DNA of 64,000 nt from Magnetospirillum aberrantis SpK. Lineage in GTDB: Bacteria; Pseudomonadota; Alphaproteobacteria; Rhodospirillales; Magnetospirillaceae. Positions 35,917 to 44,285 of the stretch are shown piece by piece. The notes below the pieces were generated by a model. That model worked only from the letters and a program-made list of their open reading frames with translations, ran no database searches and had not been told where the DNA came from. Location: contig NZ_JAAIYP010000045.1 in NCBI RefSeq assembly GCF_011022235.1, forward strand, positions 1 through 64,000, in the 5' to 3' direction. The first letter of the stretch is position 1. The number at the start of each line of letters is the position of its first letter. The position numbers and the translations under genes are program-made.

Positions 35917-36512
35917 TTTTGCTTTTCCCTGGCTTCCGTGCGGCGGATATGGTGGCTGGTGCGGGCGTGCAACGCCGCCTGGAGACGGGTGTCGATGACG
36001 AAGGCCAGCAAGATGCCGCCATCGACGATGATCGCCACCTCGGCCTCGGGCTCTTGCCAGCGCGCCAGATTGTCGCGCCGCAATTCCGGTTCGCCAAAGC
36101 GCTCGCCGAAGTAATCGGCCAACACCCCAAAGGCCGCCGCCGGCTGGCGCAGGACCAGATGCATCAGGCGCGGCGTGCCGGAACGGTCGGGAAAGAACTT
36201 GCCCCACACCTGGGTCTCGATGCCGGCGACCTGGATCACGCTGGGATGCCATTGCGTGCCGCTTTGATGGAACAGGCCGCAGCGCGTGCCGCCCAGCCTC
36301 GCCACCGGATCGGGCACCGCCAGCCGCACGTCGTCGGATTCGGGCGGCAAGTCGGCCTCGCCGGAACAACGGACAATGGTGCCGTCAGGCCAGACGCCCG
36401 CGCGGAACTCGTCCAGCGTCATGCCGGAACGGGCGAAGCCCAGATCGAGTTCGGCGGCCCGCACCGTCGGTGCCAGCACCAGGAACAGCAAAAGGACGGC
36501 GATTGTTTTCAT
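35913..36512 (-). CDS. Secreted protein, paralogue of the downstream gene
   Basis: A 199-residue protein with signal peptide MKTIAVLLLFLVLAPTVRA. It shares with its downstream neighbour the LGxARxGMxxxxFR opening, the WPxG and VRCS cysteine, an RCGLF/RCALL cysteine segment, GxxRLxxLxL in the middle, and an RFGEP/RLGPP segment near the end. The start is placed at the ATG at 36512, which gives the signal peptide; an upstream extension to 36548 is unlikely. It begins 32 bases after the lipoprotein hydrolase gene ends. Confidence 0.72.
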   Translation of the reverse strand: MKTIAVLLLFLVLAPTVRAAELDLGFARSGMTLDEFRAGVWPDGTIVRCSGEADLPPESDDVRLAVPDPVARLGGTRCGLFHQSGTQWHPSVIQVAGIETQVWGKFFPDRSGTPRLMHLVLRQPAAAFGVLADYFGERFGEPELRRDNLARWQEPEAEVAIIVDGGILLAFVIDTRLQAALHARTSHHIRRTEAREKQK

Positions 36513-36544
36513 GATGCGAAGAATGTCATGAAAGCCCGTCGCCG

Positions 36545-37537
36545 TCATCCCCGCAGCCTCGCCAATTCGGCCTTTGCCGCCTGGTCGGCCGCCGACGGCA
36601 AGGGCGCGGACGGGTCGGCCATCCAGGCGGCGACATCGTCCAGAACCACGCGGGCCTCCAGATCGCGCAACAGCATGTGGTAGCCACTGGCATAGAACGC
36701 CGCCCGCTGGTCATGCCCCAATCCGGGCAGGCGTTCCACCGCCGCCCACACCGGAGCGGCCGGCACCACCTGATCCTTGGCGCCATACAGCACCAGGGCC
36801 GGCAGGCGAATTCGCGGCGCGGTAACGGCGGCGGCGTCCATCAGGTCGACCACGCCATTGATGGCATCGACCCTGGTTCCCTTGATCACCAGCGGATCGG
36901 CGGCCAGCGCCCGCAGCATGGGGATGTTGTCGGACGGCCAGATGTCGAGCCCCTCGCCGGTCAACTTCCACCCCGGCGCCACCTGATAGGCCAGCCACAG
37001 CGCCGCGCGCTGGAACCAGCCCATGGATTGGCGGCTCCACACCGCCGGCGCCGACAGGATCACTCCGCGCAGGTCGGACGGCGGCTCGCCAGCGGTGGCC
37101 AGCATGGCGACCGCGCCGCCCATGCTTTCCCCCAACAGATAGACCGGCACGCCGGGATGACGCGCGGCCACCAGCTCCAGCGCGGCACGGGCGTCGGCGG
37201 CCATGGTGGCGGCCGAGGAAAAGATGCCGGGCTGTGGTGCGGCACCGAAACCGCGCTGGTCATAGGCGTAAGAGGCGATGCCCTTGGCGGCCAGATATTT
37301 GCCCGGTTCGTCGAAGAAATTGGAATAGTCGTTCATGCCGTGCAGCGCCAGCAGCACGGCCCGCACCTCACCCTGGGGCAGCCAAGACCGCAGCGGCAGA
37401 CGCACGCCGTCGGCCGTCACCCACGCGGCCTTTTCCCACTGGGGCGGCGCCACCGCCGGCCCCGCCTGTTGCGTGCGCGCGGCACAGGCCGCGACCAGGG
37501 CCGCCAGCATCAGGACCGCCAGCGCCCGTATCCTCAT
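36545..37537 (-). CDS. Lipoprotein alpha/beta hydrolase (monoacylglycerol lipase-like)
   Basis: A 330-residue protein. The signal RALAVLMLAALVAAC has the lipobox VAAC. The hydrolase domain has LALHGMNDYSNFF as the oxyanion region, the nucleophile elbow LLGESMGGAVAM, the acid in LYGAKDQVVP and the catalytic His in ASGYHMLLRDLE. This resembles monoglyceride lipase/lysophospholipase. Its ATG overlaps the ABC ATPase stop by 4 bases, so the two may act together, for example on lipids, but this is inference. Confidence 0.85.
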   Translation of the reverse strand: MRIRALAVLMLAALVAACAARTQQAGPAVAPPQWEKAAWVTADGVRLPLRSWLPQGEVRAVLLALHGMNDYSNFFDEPGKYLAAKGIASYAYDQRGFGAAPQPGIFSSAATMAADARAALELVAARHPGVPVYLLGESMGGAVAMLATAGEPPSDLRGVILSAPAVWSRQSMGWFQRAALWLAYQVAPGWKLTGEGLDIWPSDNIPMLRALAADPLVIKGTRVDAINGVVDLMDAAAVTAPRIRLPALVLYGAKDQVVPAAPVWAAVERLPGLGHDQRAAFYASGYHMLLRDLEARVVLDDVAAWMADPSAPLPSAADQAAKAELARLRG

Positions 37538-38493
37538 GGCATCCGCGACGAGGTCAGTTGCAGGAAGATGTCCTCGAGGTCGGTTTCCTCGGTGGACAGG
37601 TCGGCAACCCGCAAACCGGCGGCGGCCACCGCGTCCAGGATGGCGGCCACCGGCATCTCGGACGGTTTGTAGCGGACCACCAGACGGCCGTCGGGGCGAA
37701 TTTCCGGGGCGAACGGCACCAGGGCCTCGGGCACCGTTTCCAGCGGCCCGGTGACGGCCAGCACCAGCGCCTTGCTGTCCAGCCGCCCCAACAGGGTCCG
37801 CTTGTCCTCGCACGCCACCACGCGGCCATGGTTGATGATGGCGATGCGGTCGCACAATTCCTCGGCTTCCTCGAGGTAATGGGTGGTCAGGACGATGGTG
37901 GTCCCAGCGGCGTTGAGCTGTTTGACATAGGCCCAGAGCGACTGCCGCAACTCGATATCGACACCGGCGGTGGGTTCGTCCAGCACCAGGACCGGCGGAT
38001 TGTGCACCATGGCCTTGGCCACCAGCAGACGTCGGCGCATGCCGCCCGACAGGGTCCGGGCATAGGCCTCCGCCTTGTCGGCCAACCCCACCGCCTCAAG
38101 GATTTCCATGGTGCGGCGTTCCGCCTTGGGCACGCCGTACATGCCGGCCTGGACCTCCAGCAACTCGCGCGGGGTGAAGAACGGGTCCAGGTTCAGTTCC
38201 TGCGGCACCACGCCGATGGCCGCCTTGGCCTCACGCGGGGCGCGGTCGATGTCGCGGCCCCAGACACAGGCTTGGCCGCCGCTCTTGATCACCAGCCCGG
38301 CCAGGATGTTGATGAAGGTGCTCTTGCCGGCGCCGTTGGGCCCCAGAAGACCGAAGAAGGAACCGCGCGGCACCGCCAGCGAAACGCCGTCCAGCGCCAC
38401 CTTGGTGCCGCGCCGGCCGCGATAGACCTTGCGAAGATCGCGGGTCTCGATGGCGTTGTCGGGCGAATTCGGATCGATGGGTGTTTGAACCAT
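37534..38493 (-). CDS. ABC transporter ATPase (ABC-2 type, YadG/NodI-like)
   Basis: A 319-residue ATPase with Walker A GPNGAGKST, Q loop VPQELNLDPFFTPREL, signature LSGGMRRRLLVAKA and Walker B LVLDEPTAGVD. A C-terminal extension (about 235-319) is typical of ABC-2 exporters such as YadG. The usual partner permease (YadH) is not adjacent; a lipoprotein hydrolase gene is fused to it by overlap instead. It is divergent from the zinc-finger gene with 51 bases between. Confidence 0.9.
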   Translation of the reverse strand: MVQTPIDPNSPDNAIETRDLRKVYRGRRGTKVALDGVSLAVPRGSFFGLLGPNGAGKSTFINILAGLVIKSGGQACVWGRDIDRAPREAKAAIGVVPQELNLDPFFTPRELLEVQAGMYGVPKAERRTMEILEAVGLADKAEAYARTLSGGMRRRLLVAKAMVHNPPVLVLDEPTAGVDIELRQSLWAYVKQLNAAGTTIVLTTHYLEEAEELCDRIAIINHGRVVACEDKRTLLGRLDSKALVLAVTGPLETVPEALVPFAPEIRPDGRLVVRYKPSEMPVAAILDAVAAAGLRVADLSTEETDLEDIFLQLTSSRMP

Positions 38494-38544
38494 GGCCCGA
38501 CATGGGTATCATCCGGCCGTTTCCACGGTCAACGGATGCCTGCC

Positions 38545-38736
38545 ATGTCTGCCGTCACTGAAGCCAAGATCGAACCCCAAACGGTCGAAACCGCCACCGT
38601 CGCCTGTGACGGCGGCACCGGCCCCCTGGGCCATCCGCGCGTGTTCCTGCATTTCGGCGCCGAGCGCGAGGTGGTGTGCCCCTATTGCTCGCGCACCTAT
38701 GTGCTGGCCGAGGGCGCCAAGGCGCACGGTCACTGA
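38545..38736 (+). CDS. zf-CHCC zinc-finger protein
   Basis: A 63-residue protein. The pattern CDGGTGPLGHPRVFLHF, followed by VVCPYCSRTYVL, is the zf-CHCC fold related to the NDUFS6 subunit of complex I. Its role in bacteria is not settled. The ATG at 38545 has GGA about 8 bases upstream; an ATG at 38536 would add three residues. polA begins 2 bases after its stop. Confidence 0.8.
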   Translation: MSAVTEAKIEPQTVETATVACDGGTGPLGHPRVFLHFGAEREVVCPYCSRTYVLAEGAKAHGH

Positions 38737-38738
38737 CG

Positions 38739-41531
38739 GTGAGCACTCCCCGCCACGTGTATCTGGTGGACGGCTCGGGATTCATTTTCCGGGCCTTCCA
38801 CGGTCTGCCCATGATGACGCGCGCCGACGGCACCCCCGTCAACGCCGTCTACGGCTTCACCACCATGATGATGAAGCTGTTGAACGAGACCGACGCCGAC
38901 CATGTGGCGGTCATCTTCGACGCGGCGCGGAAGACCTTCCGCAGCGACATCTACCCCGCATACAAGGCCAACCGCCCCCCCGCTCCCGAGGAGTTGGTGC
39001 CCCAGTTCCCGCTGATCCGCGAGGCGACACGGGCCTTCAACGTGCCCGCCGTCGAGCAGGAAGGGTTCGAGGCCGACGACCTGATCGCCACCTACGCCAC
39101 CCAGGCGGTGGCCCTGGGCGCCCGCGTCACCATCGTCTCGTCCGACAAGGACCTGATGCAGTTGGTGGGCGATGGCGTCGAGATGATGGACCCGCTCAAG
39201 GGGCGTGCCATCGCCGCCGAACAGGTGGTCGAGAAGTTCGGCGTGCCGCCCGACAAGGTGGTGGACGTCCAGTCCCTGTGCGGCGATTCCACCGACAACG
39301 TGCCGGGCGTGCCGGGCATCGGCATCAAGACCGCCGCCCAGTTGATCACCGAATACGGCGACCTTGACACCTTGTTGGCCCGCGCAGCCGAAATCAAGCA
39401 GCCCAAGCGGCGCGAAACCTTGATGACCAACGCCGACATGGCCCGCGTCAGCCGCGAGTTGGTGCGTCTCAAGCGCGACGTGCCGGTGGTCGAGCCGCTG
39501 GAAAGCTTCGCCAAGCGCCAGCCCGCGCCCGAATTGCTGGCCGAGTTCGTCCGCGAGCAGGGCTTCAAGTCGCTGAGTGCCCGGTTGGGCGGCGGTGGCG
39601 CCACCATGCCCAAGATTCCCGCGCCCAAGTCCGCGACGTCCGCCCTGCCTCCAACCGCCGCGATGGCTCCTGCCGCCGCGCCGGACAAAATCGAATACGA
39701 GTTGGTAACCTCGGTCGCTTCCCTGGACGCCTGGGTGGCCGAGGCGACCCGCGCCGGCATCGTCGCCATCGACACCGAGACCACCGGCCTGGACGCCCTG
39801 CGCGCCGAACTGGTGGGGGTGTCGCTGTCCACCGCGCCGGGGCGGGCCTGCTACATCCCGGTCAAGCATTCGCCGGCCGAGGCGCAGGGCTCGCTGTTGC
39901 TGAGCGATCCCGGCGCGCCGGAAAGCCCCAAGATCCTGCCCCGCGACGTCGTCCTGGAAAAGCTGCGCCCGCTTTGCGCCGACCCGTCGGTTCTCAAGGT
40001 CGGGCACAACATCAAATACGACTTGCACATCTTGAACCGCGCCGGTCTTGAGGTTGCGCCCATCGACGACACCATGCTGCTGTCCTATGTGCTGGACGGC
40101 GCCAGCCACGGCCATGGCATGGACGAACTGGCCCAGCGTCATCTGGGGCATTCCACCATCAAGTTCGCCGACGTCTGCGGCAGCGGCAAGGCCCAGATCA
40201 CCTTCGACCGGGTGCCGCTGGACAAGGCCCTGGCCTATGCCGCCGAAGACGCCGACATCACGCTCAGGTTGCATGCCCTGCTCAAGGGGCGGTTGCTGGC
40301 CGAACACATGGTGACGGTGTACGAGACGCTGGAACGCCCCCTGGCGACCATCGTCGCGGCCATGGAGCGCGAGGGCATCAAGGTCGACAGCCCCGCCCTG
40401 CTGGCGCTGTCCGAGGAATTCGGCGCCCGCATGGCCGAATTGGAAAAAGACATCCACGCCCTGGCCGGACACGAATTCAACGTCGCCTCGCCTGCCCAGT
40501 TGGGCAAGGTTCTGTTCGAGGAAATGGCGCTGCCCGGCGGCAAGAAGACCAAGACCGGGCAATGGGCCACCGGCGCCGATGCGCTGGAGGAACTGGCGCT
40601 ACAGGGACACGCCCTGCCCGCCCGGTTGCTCGACTGGCGCCAGTTGGCCAAGCTGAAAAGCACCTACGCCGACGCGCTGGTCGCCCAGATCAACCCCGAC
40701 ACACGGCGCGTCCACACCAGTTATTCGCTGGCGGTGACCACCACCGGCCGGCTGTCGTCGTCGGACCCCAACCTTCAGAACATCCCCATCCGCACCGAGG
40801 AAGGGCGCAAGATCCGCGCAGCCTTCGTGCCCGAGCCGGGCAACGTGCTGTTGTCGGCCGATTATTCGCAGATCGAATTGCGTCTGGTCGCCCACGTGGC
40901 GGGAATCGAGGGGCTGAAACAGGCGTTCCGGGACGGCGCCGACATCCACGCCATCACCGCCTCCCAAGTGTTCGGCGTGCCGATCGAGGGCATGGACCCG
41001 TCCCTGCGCCGCCGCGCCAAGGCCATCAATTTCGGCGTCATCTACGGCATCTCGGCATTTGGTCTGGCGCAACAGCTGGGCATCTCGAACGGCGAGGCCA
41101 AGACCTTCATCGACGCCTATTTCGCCCGCTTCCCGGAAATCCGCGACTACATGGAACGGGCCAAACAGGAAGCACGCGACAACGGCTTCGTCACCACCTT
41201 GTTCGGCCGCAAGGTCTATGTGCCCGACATCAACGCCAAGGGACCATTGCGGGCCTTTGGCGAGCGTGCCGCCATCAACGGCCCGATCCAGGGCGGCGCC
41301 GCCGACATCATCAAACGTGCCATGATCCGCCTGCCCGGCGAGATCGCCGCCGCCGGATCGAAGGCCCGCATGCTGCTTCAGGTGCACGACGAACTGGTTT
41401 TCGAAGTTCCCGAAGCCGAGATCGCGGACACCACCGCCTTGGTCAAGCGGGTGATGGAAGGGGCCGCCCAACTGGACGTGCCGCTGGTGGTCGAGGTGGG
41501 AACCGGTGCGTCATGGGACGCCGCTCACTGA
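38739..41531 (+). CDS. polA: DNA polymerase I
   Basis: A 930-residue enzyme of normal length. The 5'-3' exonuclease (about 1-290) starts HVYLVDGSGFIFRAFHG. The 3'-5' exonuclease has VAIDTETTGLD with the catalytic DxE, so proofreading is likely present. The polymerase has LLSADYSQIELR as motif A and LLQVHDELVFEVP as motif C. It fills gaps in repair and removes primers. The start is a GTG at 38739, 2 bases after the zinc-finger stop, with only a weak ribosome-binding site. Confidence 0.95.
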   Translation: MSTPRHVYLVDGSGFIFRAFHGLPMMTRADGTPVNAVYGFTTMMMKLLNETDADHVAVIFDAARKTFRSDIYPAYKANRPPAPEELVPQFPLIREATRAFNVPAVEQEGFEADDLIATYATQAVALGARVTIVSSDKDLMQLVGDGVEMMDPLKGRAIAAEQVVEKFGVPPDKVVDVQSLCGDSTDNVPGVPGIGIKTAAQLITEYGDLDTLLARAAEIKQPKRRETLMTNADMARVSRELVRLKRDVPVVEPLESFAKRQPAPELLAEFVREQGFKSLSARLGGGGATMPKIPAPKSATSALPPTAAMAPAAAPDKIEYELVTSVASLDAWVAEATRAGIVAIDTETTGLDALRAELVGVSLSTAPGRACYIPVKHSPAEAQGSLLLSDPGAPESPKILPRDVVLEKLRPLCADPSVLKVGHNIKYDLHILNRAGLEVAPIDDTMLLSYVLDGASHGHGMDELAQRHLGHSTIKFADVCGSGKAQITFDRVPLDKALAYAAEDADITLRLHALLKGRLLAEHMVTVYETLERPLATIVAAMEREGIKVDSPALLALSEEFGARMAELEKDIHALAGHEFNVASPAQLGKVLFEEMALPGGKKTKTGQWATGADALEELALQGHALPARLLDWRQLAKLKSTYADALVAQINPDTRRVHTSYSLAVTTTGRLSSSDPNLQNIPIRTEEGRKIRAAFVPEPGNVLLSADYSQIELRLVAHVAGIEGLKQAFRDGADIHAITASQVFGVPIEGMDPSLRRRAKAINFGVIYGISAFGLAQQLGISNGEAKTFIDAYFARFPEIRDYMERAKQEARDNGFVTTLFGRKVYVPDINAKGPLRAFGERAAINGPIQGGAADIIKRAMIRLPGEIAAAGSKARMLLQVHDELVFEVPEAEIADTTALVKRVMEGAAQLDVPLVVEVGTGASWDAAH

Positions 41532-41561
41532 GCTCGCTCCATCATTAGTAATTACACATGG

Positions 41562-41588
41562 CGCCCGCGGGGACTTTCCCTGCGGGCG
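41562..41588 (+). terminator. Hairpin after polA
   Basis: CGCCCGC (41562-41568) pairs with GCGGGCG (41582-41588), and the loop GGGGACTTTCCCT can pair further inside. It lies 30 bases after the polA stop. The run after it is AT-rich but not a clean T tract. Confidence 0.6.
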
Positions 41589-41589
41589 T

Positions 41590-41724
41590 TGTCATTTCAT
41601 TCAATATCCATTCATTTTCATTTGAACAACAAACACAACATTCACAATGCATAGGCTTCATTTTCATAAGTGATACAAATTAATTCCACCAAGATATTCC
41701 ATGCCATTTCAGTTTTGCTATAAT
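41590..41724 (+). promoter_or_regulatory. AT-rich region ending in a perfect TATAAT box
   Basis: About 135 bases after the polA hairpin are strikingly AT-rich for this window. TTCATTTTCAT occurs twice (around 41613 and 41657). A consensus -10 element TATAAT stands at 41719-41724, with no good -35 at the usual distance. It probably drives the two small genes that follow. An AT-rich upstream element may help RNA polymerase or bind a nucleoid protein. Confidence 0.55.
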
Positions 41725-41781
41725 GCAGCACAGCAAAGAACTTGCCTCGCCGTTACCCCCCGAACTACCGGAGGCCGAACC

Positions 41782-41865
41782 ATGGAAGCCGCCACCTTCG
41801 AGATGGTGCTTACCGCCCGCGCCGAGGTCGAACGCCTCGACCTGCCCCGGCAACTGGCCGCCTGA
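41782..41865 (+). CDS. Small ORF, 27 aa
   Basis: An ATG 58 bases after the TATAAT box follows CGGAGG with a 7-base spacer. The peptide is MEAATFEMVLTARAEVERLD, then LPRQLAA, and looks like a short charged amphipathic helix. It precedes the 90-aa coiled-coil gene by 20 bases. The promoter, ribosome-binding site and spacing together support translation, perhaps as a leader or a partner peptide. No family is known to me. Confidence 0.55.
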   Translation: MEAATFEMVLTARAEVERLDLPRQLAA

Positions 41866-41885
41866 AGCCCAAAGGGACGTCTGCC

Positions 41886-42158
41886 ATGAGCAACCCGTTC
41901 GAAATCGAACTCGCCCGGCTGGAAAGCGAACGCAAGCGCCTCGACGCCATGCTTGACGACGCGGTGGCTCAATTCGCCCTGGTCGAGGAAGACATGAATG
42001 CCCGCATGAAGGTCGCCAGCCCGGCCCAGCTTCAGGCGCTGATGGAAGAACGCGCCCGCATCGAGGAATCGCTGGGTATCGCCGCGCTGGTGGACCGCAT
42101 CGACGAAATCCGCGCCCGCGCGGCGCTGGTCAAAAGCGCCGCCGCAGCGGCCGCCTGA
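41886..42158 (+). CDS. Small coiled-coil protein of unknown function
   Basis: A 90-residue protein that is almost wholly helical. MSNPFEIELARLESERKRLD and the following ALVEEDMNARMKV, ALMEERARIEESLG and VDRIDEIRARAALV contain heptad-like repeats, so it is probably a coiled coil. The end is a run of alanines. AAGGGACG lies upstream of the ATG. A strong terminator follows it, so this gene and the 27-aa ORF form a closed unit. I do not recognise the family. Confidence 0.7.
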   Translation: MSNPFEIELARLESERKRLDAMLDDAVAQFALVEEDMNARMKVASPAQLQALMEERARIEESLGIAALVDRIDEIRARAALVKSAAAAAA

Positions 42159-42176
42159 GATCCCCGCGATCCATGC

Positions 42177-42208
42177 CCCCTCTTCCGCCAGGCGGAAGAG
42201 GGGTTTTT
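42177..42208 (+). terminator. Strong rho-independent terminator
   Basis: CCCCTCTTCCG (42177-42187) pairs with CGGAAGAGGGG (42193-42203) across a 5-base loop and is followed by TTTTT. It closes the unit of two small genes and lies 6 bases before the end of the restriction-modification gene. Confidence 0.9.
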
Positions 42209-42213
42209 CATGT

Positions 42214-44250
42214 TCAACGTTCGTAGGGACCGAGGAAGCGGCAACCGTTGAAATGGATCATGTGCTCGGGCTTGCTTGCGACCCAAGCCTCGGTTTCCCA
42301 ACCGATCTCCTTGGAGAACTTCGCGAACGCCTTCATGGTTTCGAAGGCGCTGACGTAGACACACCCTGCCGTACAGTCCTTGGTGAACTCGCGCAGCTTC
42401 ATGTGGCGAATTTCGCTGATCGGGTTGGACGAATGCACCGCCTCGACCAAAAACAACCAATTCCGCTCCGGCTCATAGGCGACGACATCGGGCAGCATGT
42501 CGCGGGACAATTCCGGCAACCCCAACGTCTTCAAAGCTGCCTCGTCACAATAAAGCAGCTTGTTTTCCGTATCGCCGATATACAGGACCTGGGCCCCTCG
42601 GGAGAACCGAGGAAGAAACTGCTCGACCACAGCTTTCTGAATGGCGTTGTGCGGCCCCGGAGACAGCTTCAGCTCTTGTCCCCCAGGGAGGGTCACTGGA
42701 ACCATTTTCATCTCGCGCGCCTTGCTCAGCCGGTCGGCCAAAGCCACATGCTGCGCCCGGAACCGAATCAGTTCATCGTCCCAAGCGGTTCCACCATAAC
42801 TCTGCAACAAGGGTAATGCCTCGGCGACAATCGCGTAGCCGCGCGTTCCGTCGTTGGTGTCCGCAGCGGAATTGGCCGCGCTTTTGGCGACAAGGCCTAC
42901 CTCGACCAGAATGACCAGATCCTTCCGCCGTACGTCGTCATAGGAAGAATCCGCGACGTTCTCACCATAATACTTGTTCCAGAAGGCGATAATCTGTCGG
43001 GTCGTCACCGGGGGAACACGATTATCGACCAGATGGCTTTTCGCATTGGACCATCCATCCCCAGGCGCCAGATGCGCGACCGCAAGCAGCGCCAACGCCA
43101 GACGCTCGCGGCGGCGTGCGGTATAATCACGAAGAGGCACTCCGATGCTGCGCAGGATGTTCTGAGCCTGCTCGATCTTTATGGTAACGGTATCGCTATC
43201 CAAAATTTCCCCCATCCCTTTGGCGACCGGCACCGCCCCAGGGGGAAGCCCGTCCAGGTGCCTCCAGACCTGAGCGGCGATAGCCCTGCCCATCAACGGA
43301 GGGACGGCATTGCCGATCTGCTCGAACTGGTCGTATTCACCACCCTCAAAGGTGAACCAATCCGGGAACCCCTGCAACCGGGCAGCCTCTCGCACCGTCA
43401 ACATGCGCCGTCGACCATCAAGCAAGCGAATCCGCAGCATATCCGAAGTCGCCCCACCCAGATTACGGCACGTCACCGTCCGCGACGGCTGATCCAGGTG
43501 CAGGTCACGGGGCCGGACACAGTTGCTTTTCCTTTCGTATTCAGCAACATAGCGATCCATACTGGCGGTCAGGAAGCGACTATCGGGCCCGTGGCTATAG
43601 GCCAGTGGCCCCAAAGCTATTCCCGCCGTAACAGGATTGGACACAACCGCTTCCGGCCACGACCAGCCGACGCGAGAGGCGACGATCACGACACGTTCGC
43701 GTTTCTGCGGTACACCGAATTCCGCCGCCTTGAGCAAGCGCGCATCCACCGCATAACCAAACCGCGTCAATTCGTCCGCGACCTGCCGTAGATAATCCTT
43801 GTTCCGGAACAGCAAACCTCGAACGTTTTCAATAATGGCGATCTTCGGCCGCACCCGTTCGACGGCGTCCAAGAATATGGGAAAGCCATCTCGGGGATCA
43901 CGCTTCCCCCGTTGATAGCCGATTTGACTGAACGGTTGACACGGCGGGCCTCCGATCAGCACCTCCGCCTTCCCTTCCGGCATTCCCACCGTCAGGAAAA
44001 CTTCGTCACACGGCCCCGCCAGATTCTTGCTGTAGGTTGCGGCAACCGCCGGCTTCATCTCGTAGCCGGCGGTCAGGAAGCCTTGCGACTCGAACCCCAA
44101 AGCCATGCCACCGCACCCTGCGAACAGGTCCATGACCACGGGGCCGGTCGGTGGCAGGGACTGATCGGGCAGGCATTCCTGGACCCACGGCAACCACGCT
44201 TCGTGATCCGAGAAATCCAAGAGACCGGGGGAATCAATCCGACGAACCAT
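42214..44250 (-). CDS. C5-cytosine DNA methyltransferase fused to a BsuBI/PstI-type restriction endonuclease
   Basis: A 678-residue protein in one frame. The N-terminal half (about 35-335) is an m5C methyltransferase: motif I VMDLFAGCGGMALGF, motif IV IGGPPCQPFSQIG with catalytic Cys104, motif VI IIENVRGL (141-143), motif VIII QKRERVVIV, motif IX PSRTVTCRNLGG and motif X EQIGNAVPPLMGRAI. The target-recognition segment is short. The rest (about 370-678) matches the BsuBI/PstI endonuclease family: a winged-helix-like region, then PGPHNAIQKAVVEQFLPRF, VLYIGDTENKLLYCDE, LPDVVAYEPERNWLFLVEAV and HFNGCRFLGPY. So modification and cutting lie on one polypeptide. Base composition is less GC-rich than neighbours, a sign of transfer. 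The sequence specificity is unknown. Confidence 0.88.
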   Translation of the reverse strand: MVRRIDSPGLLDFSDHEAWLPWVQECLPDQSLPPTGPVVMDLFAGCGGMALGFESQGFLTAGYEMKPAVAATYSKNLAGPCDEVFLTVGMPEGKAEVLIGGPPCQPFSQIGYQRGKRDPRDGFPIFLDAVERVRPKIAIIENVRGLLFRNKDYLRQVADELTRFGYAVDARLLKAAEFGVPQKRERVVIVASRVGWSWPEAVVSNPVTAGIALGPLAYSHGPDSRFLTASMDRYVAEYERKSNCVRPRDLHLDQPSRTVTCRNLGGATSDMLRIRLLDGRRRMLTVREAARLQGFPDWFTFEGGEYDQFEQIGNAVPPLMGRAIAAQVWRHLDGLPPGAVPVAKGMGEILDSDTVTIKIEQAQNILRSIGVPLRDYTARRRERLALALLAVAHLAPGDGWSNAKSHLVDNRVPPVTTRQIIAFWNKYYGENVADSSYDDVRRKDLVILVEVGLVAKSAANSAADTNDGTRGYAIVAEALPLLQSYGGTAWDDELIRFRAQHVALADRLSKAREMKMVPVTLPGGQELKLSPGPHNAIQKAVVEQFLPRFSRGAQVLYIGDTENKLLYCDEAALKTLGLPELSRDMLPDVVAYEPERNWLFLVEAVHSSNPISEIRHMKLREFTKDCTAGCVYVSAFETMKAFAKFSKEIGWETEAWVASKPEHMIHFNGCRFLGPYER

Positions 44251-44285
44251 GCCGACTTGTAACGTGTTTCAAATCGCTTGTCCCC

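Noticed and set aside
42214-44285. Mobile element carrying the restriction-modification gene
   Set aside because: No integrase, transposase, tRNA attachment site or flanking direct repeat was found, so transfer is suggested only by composition and function.
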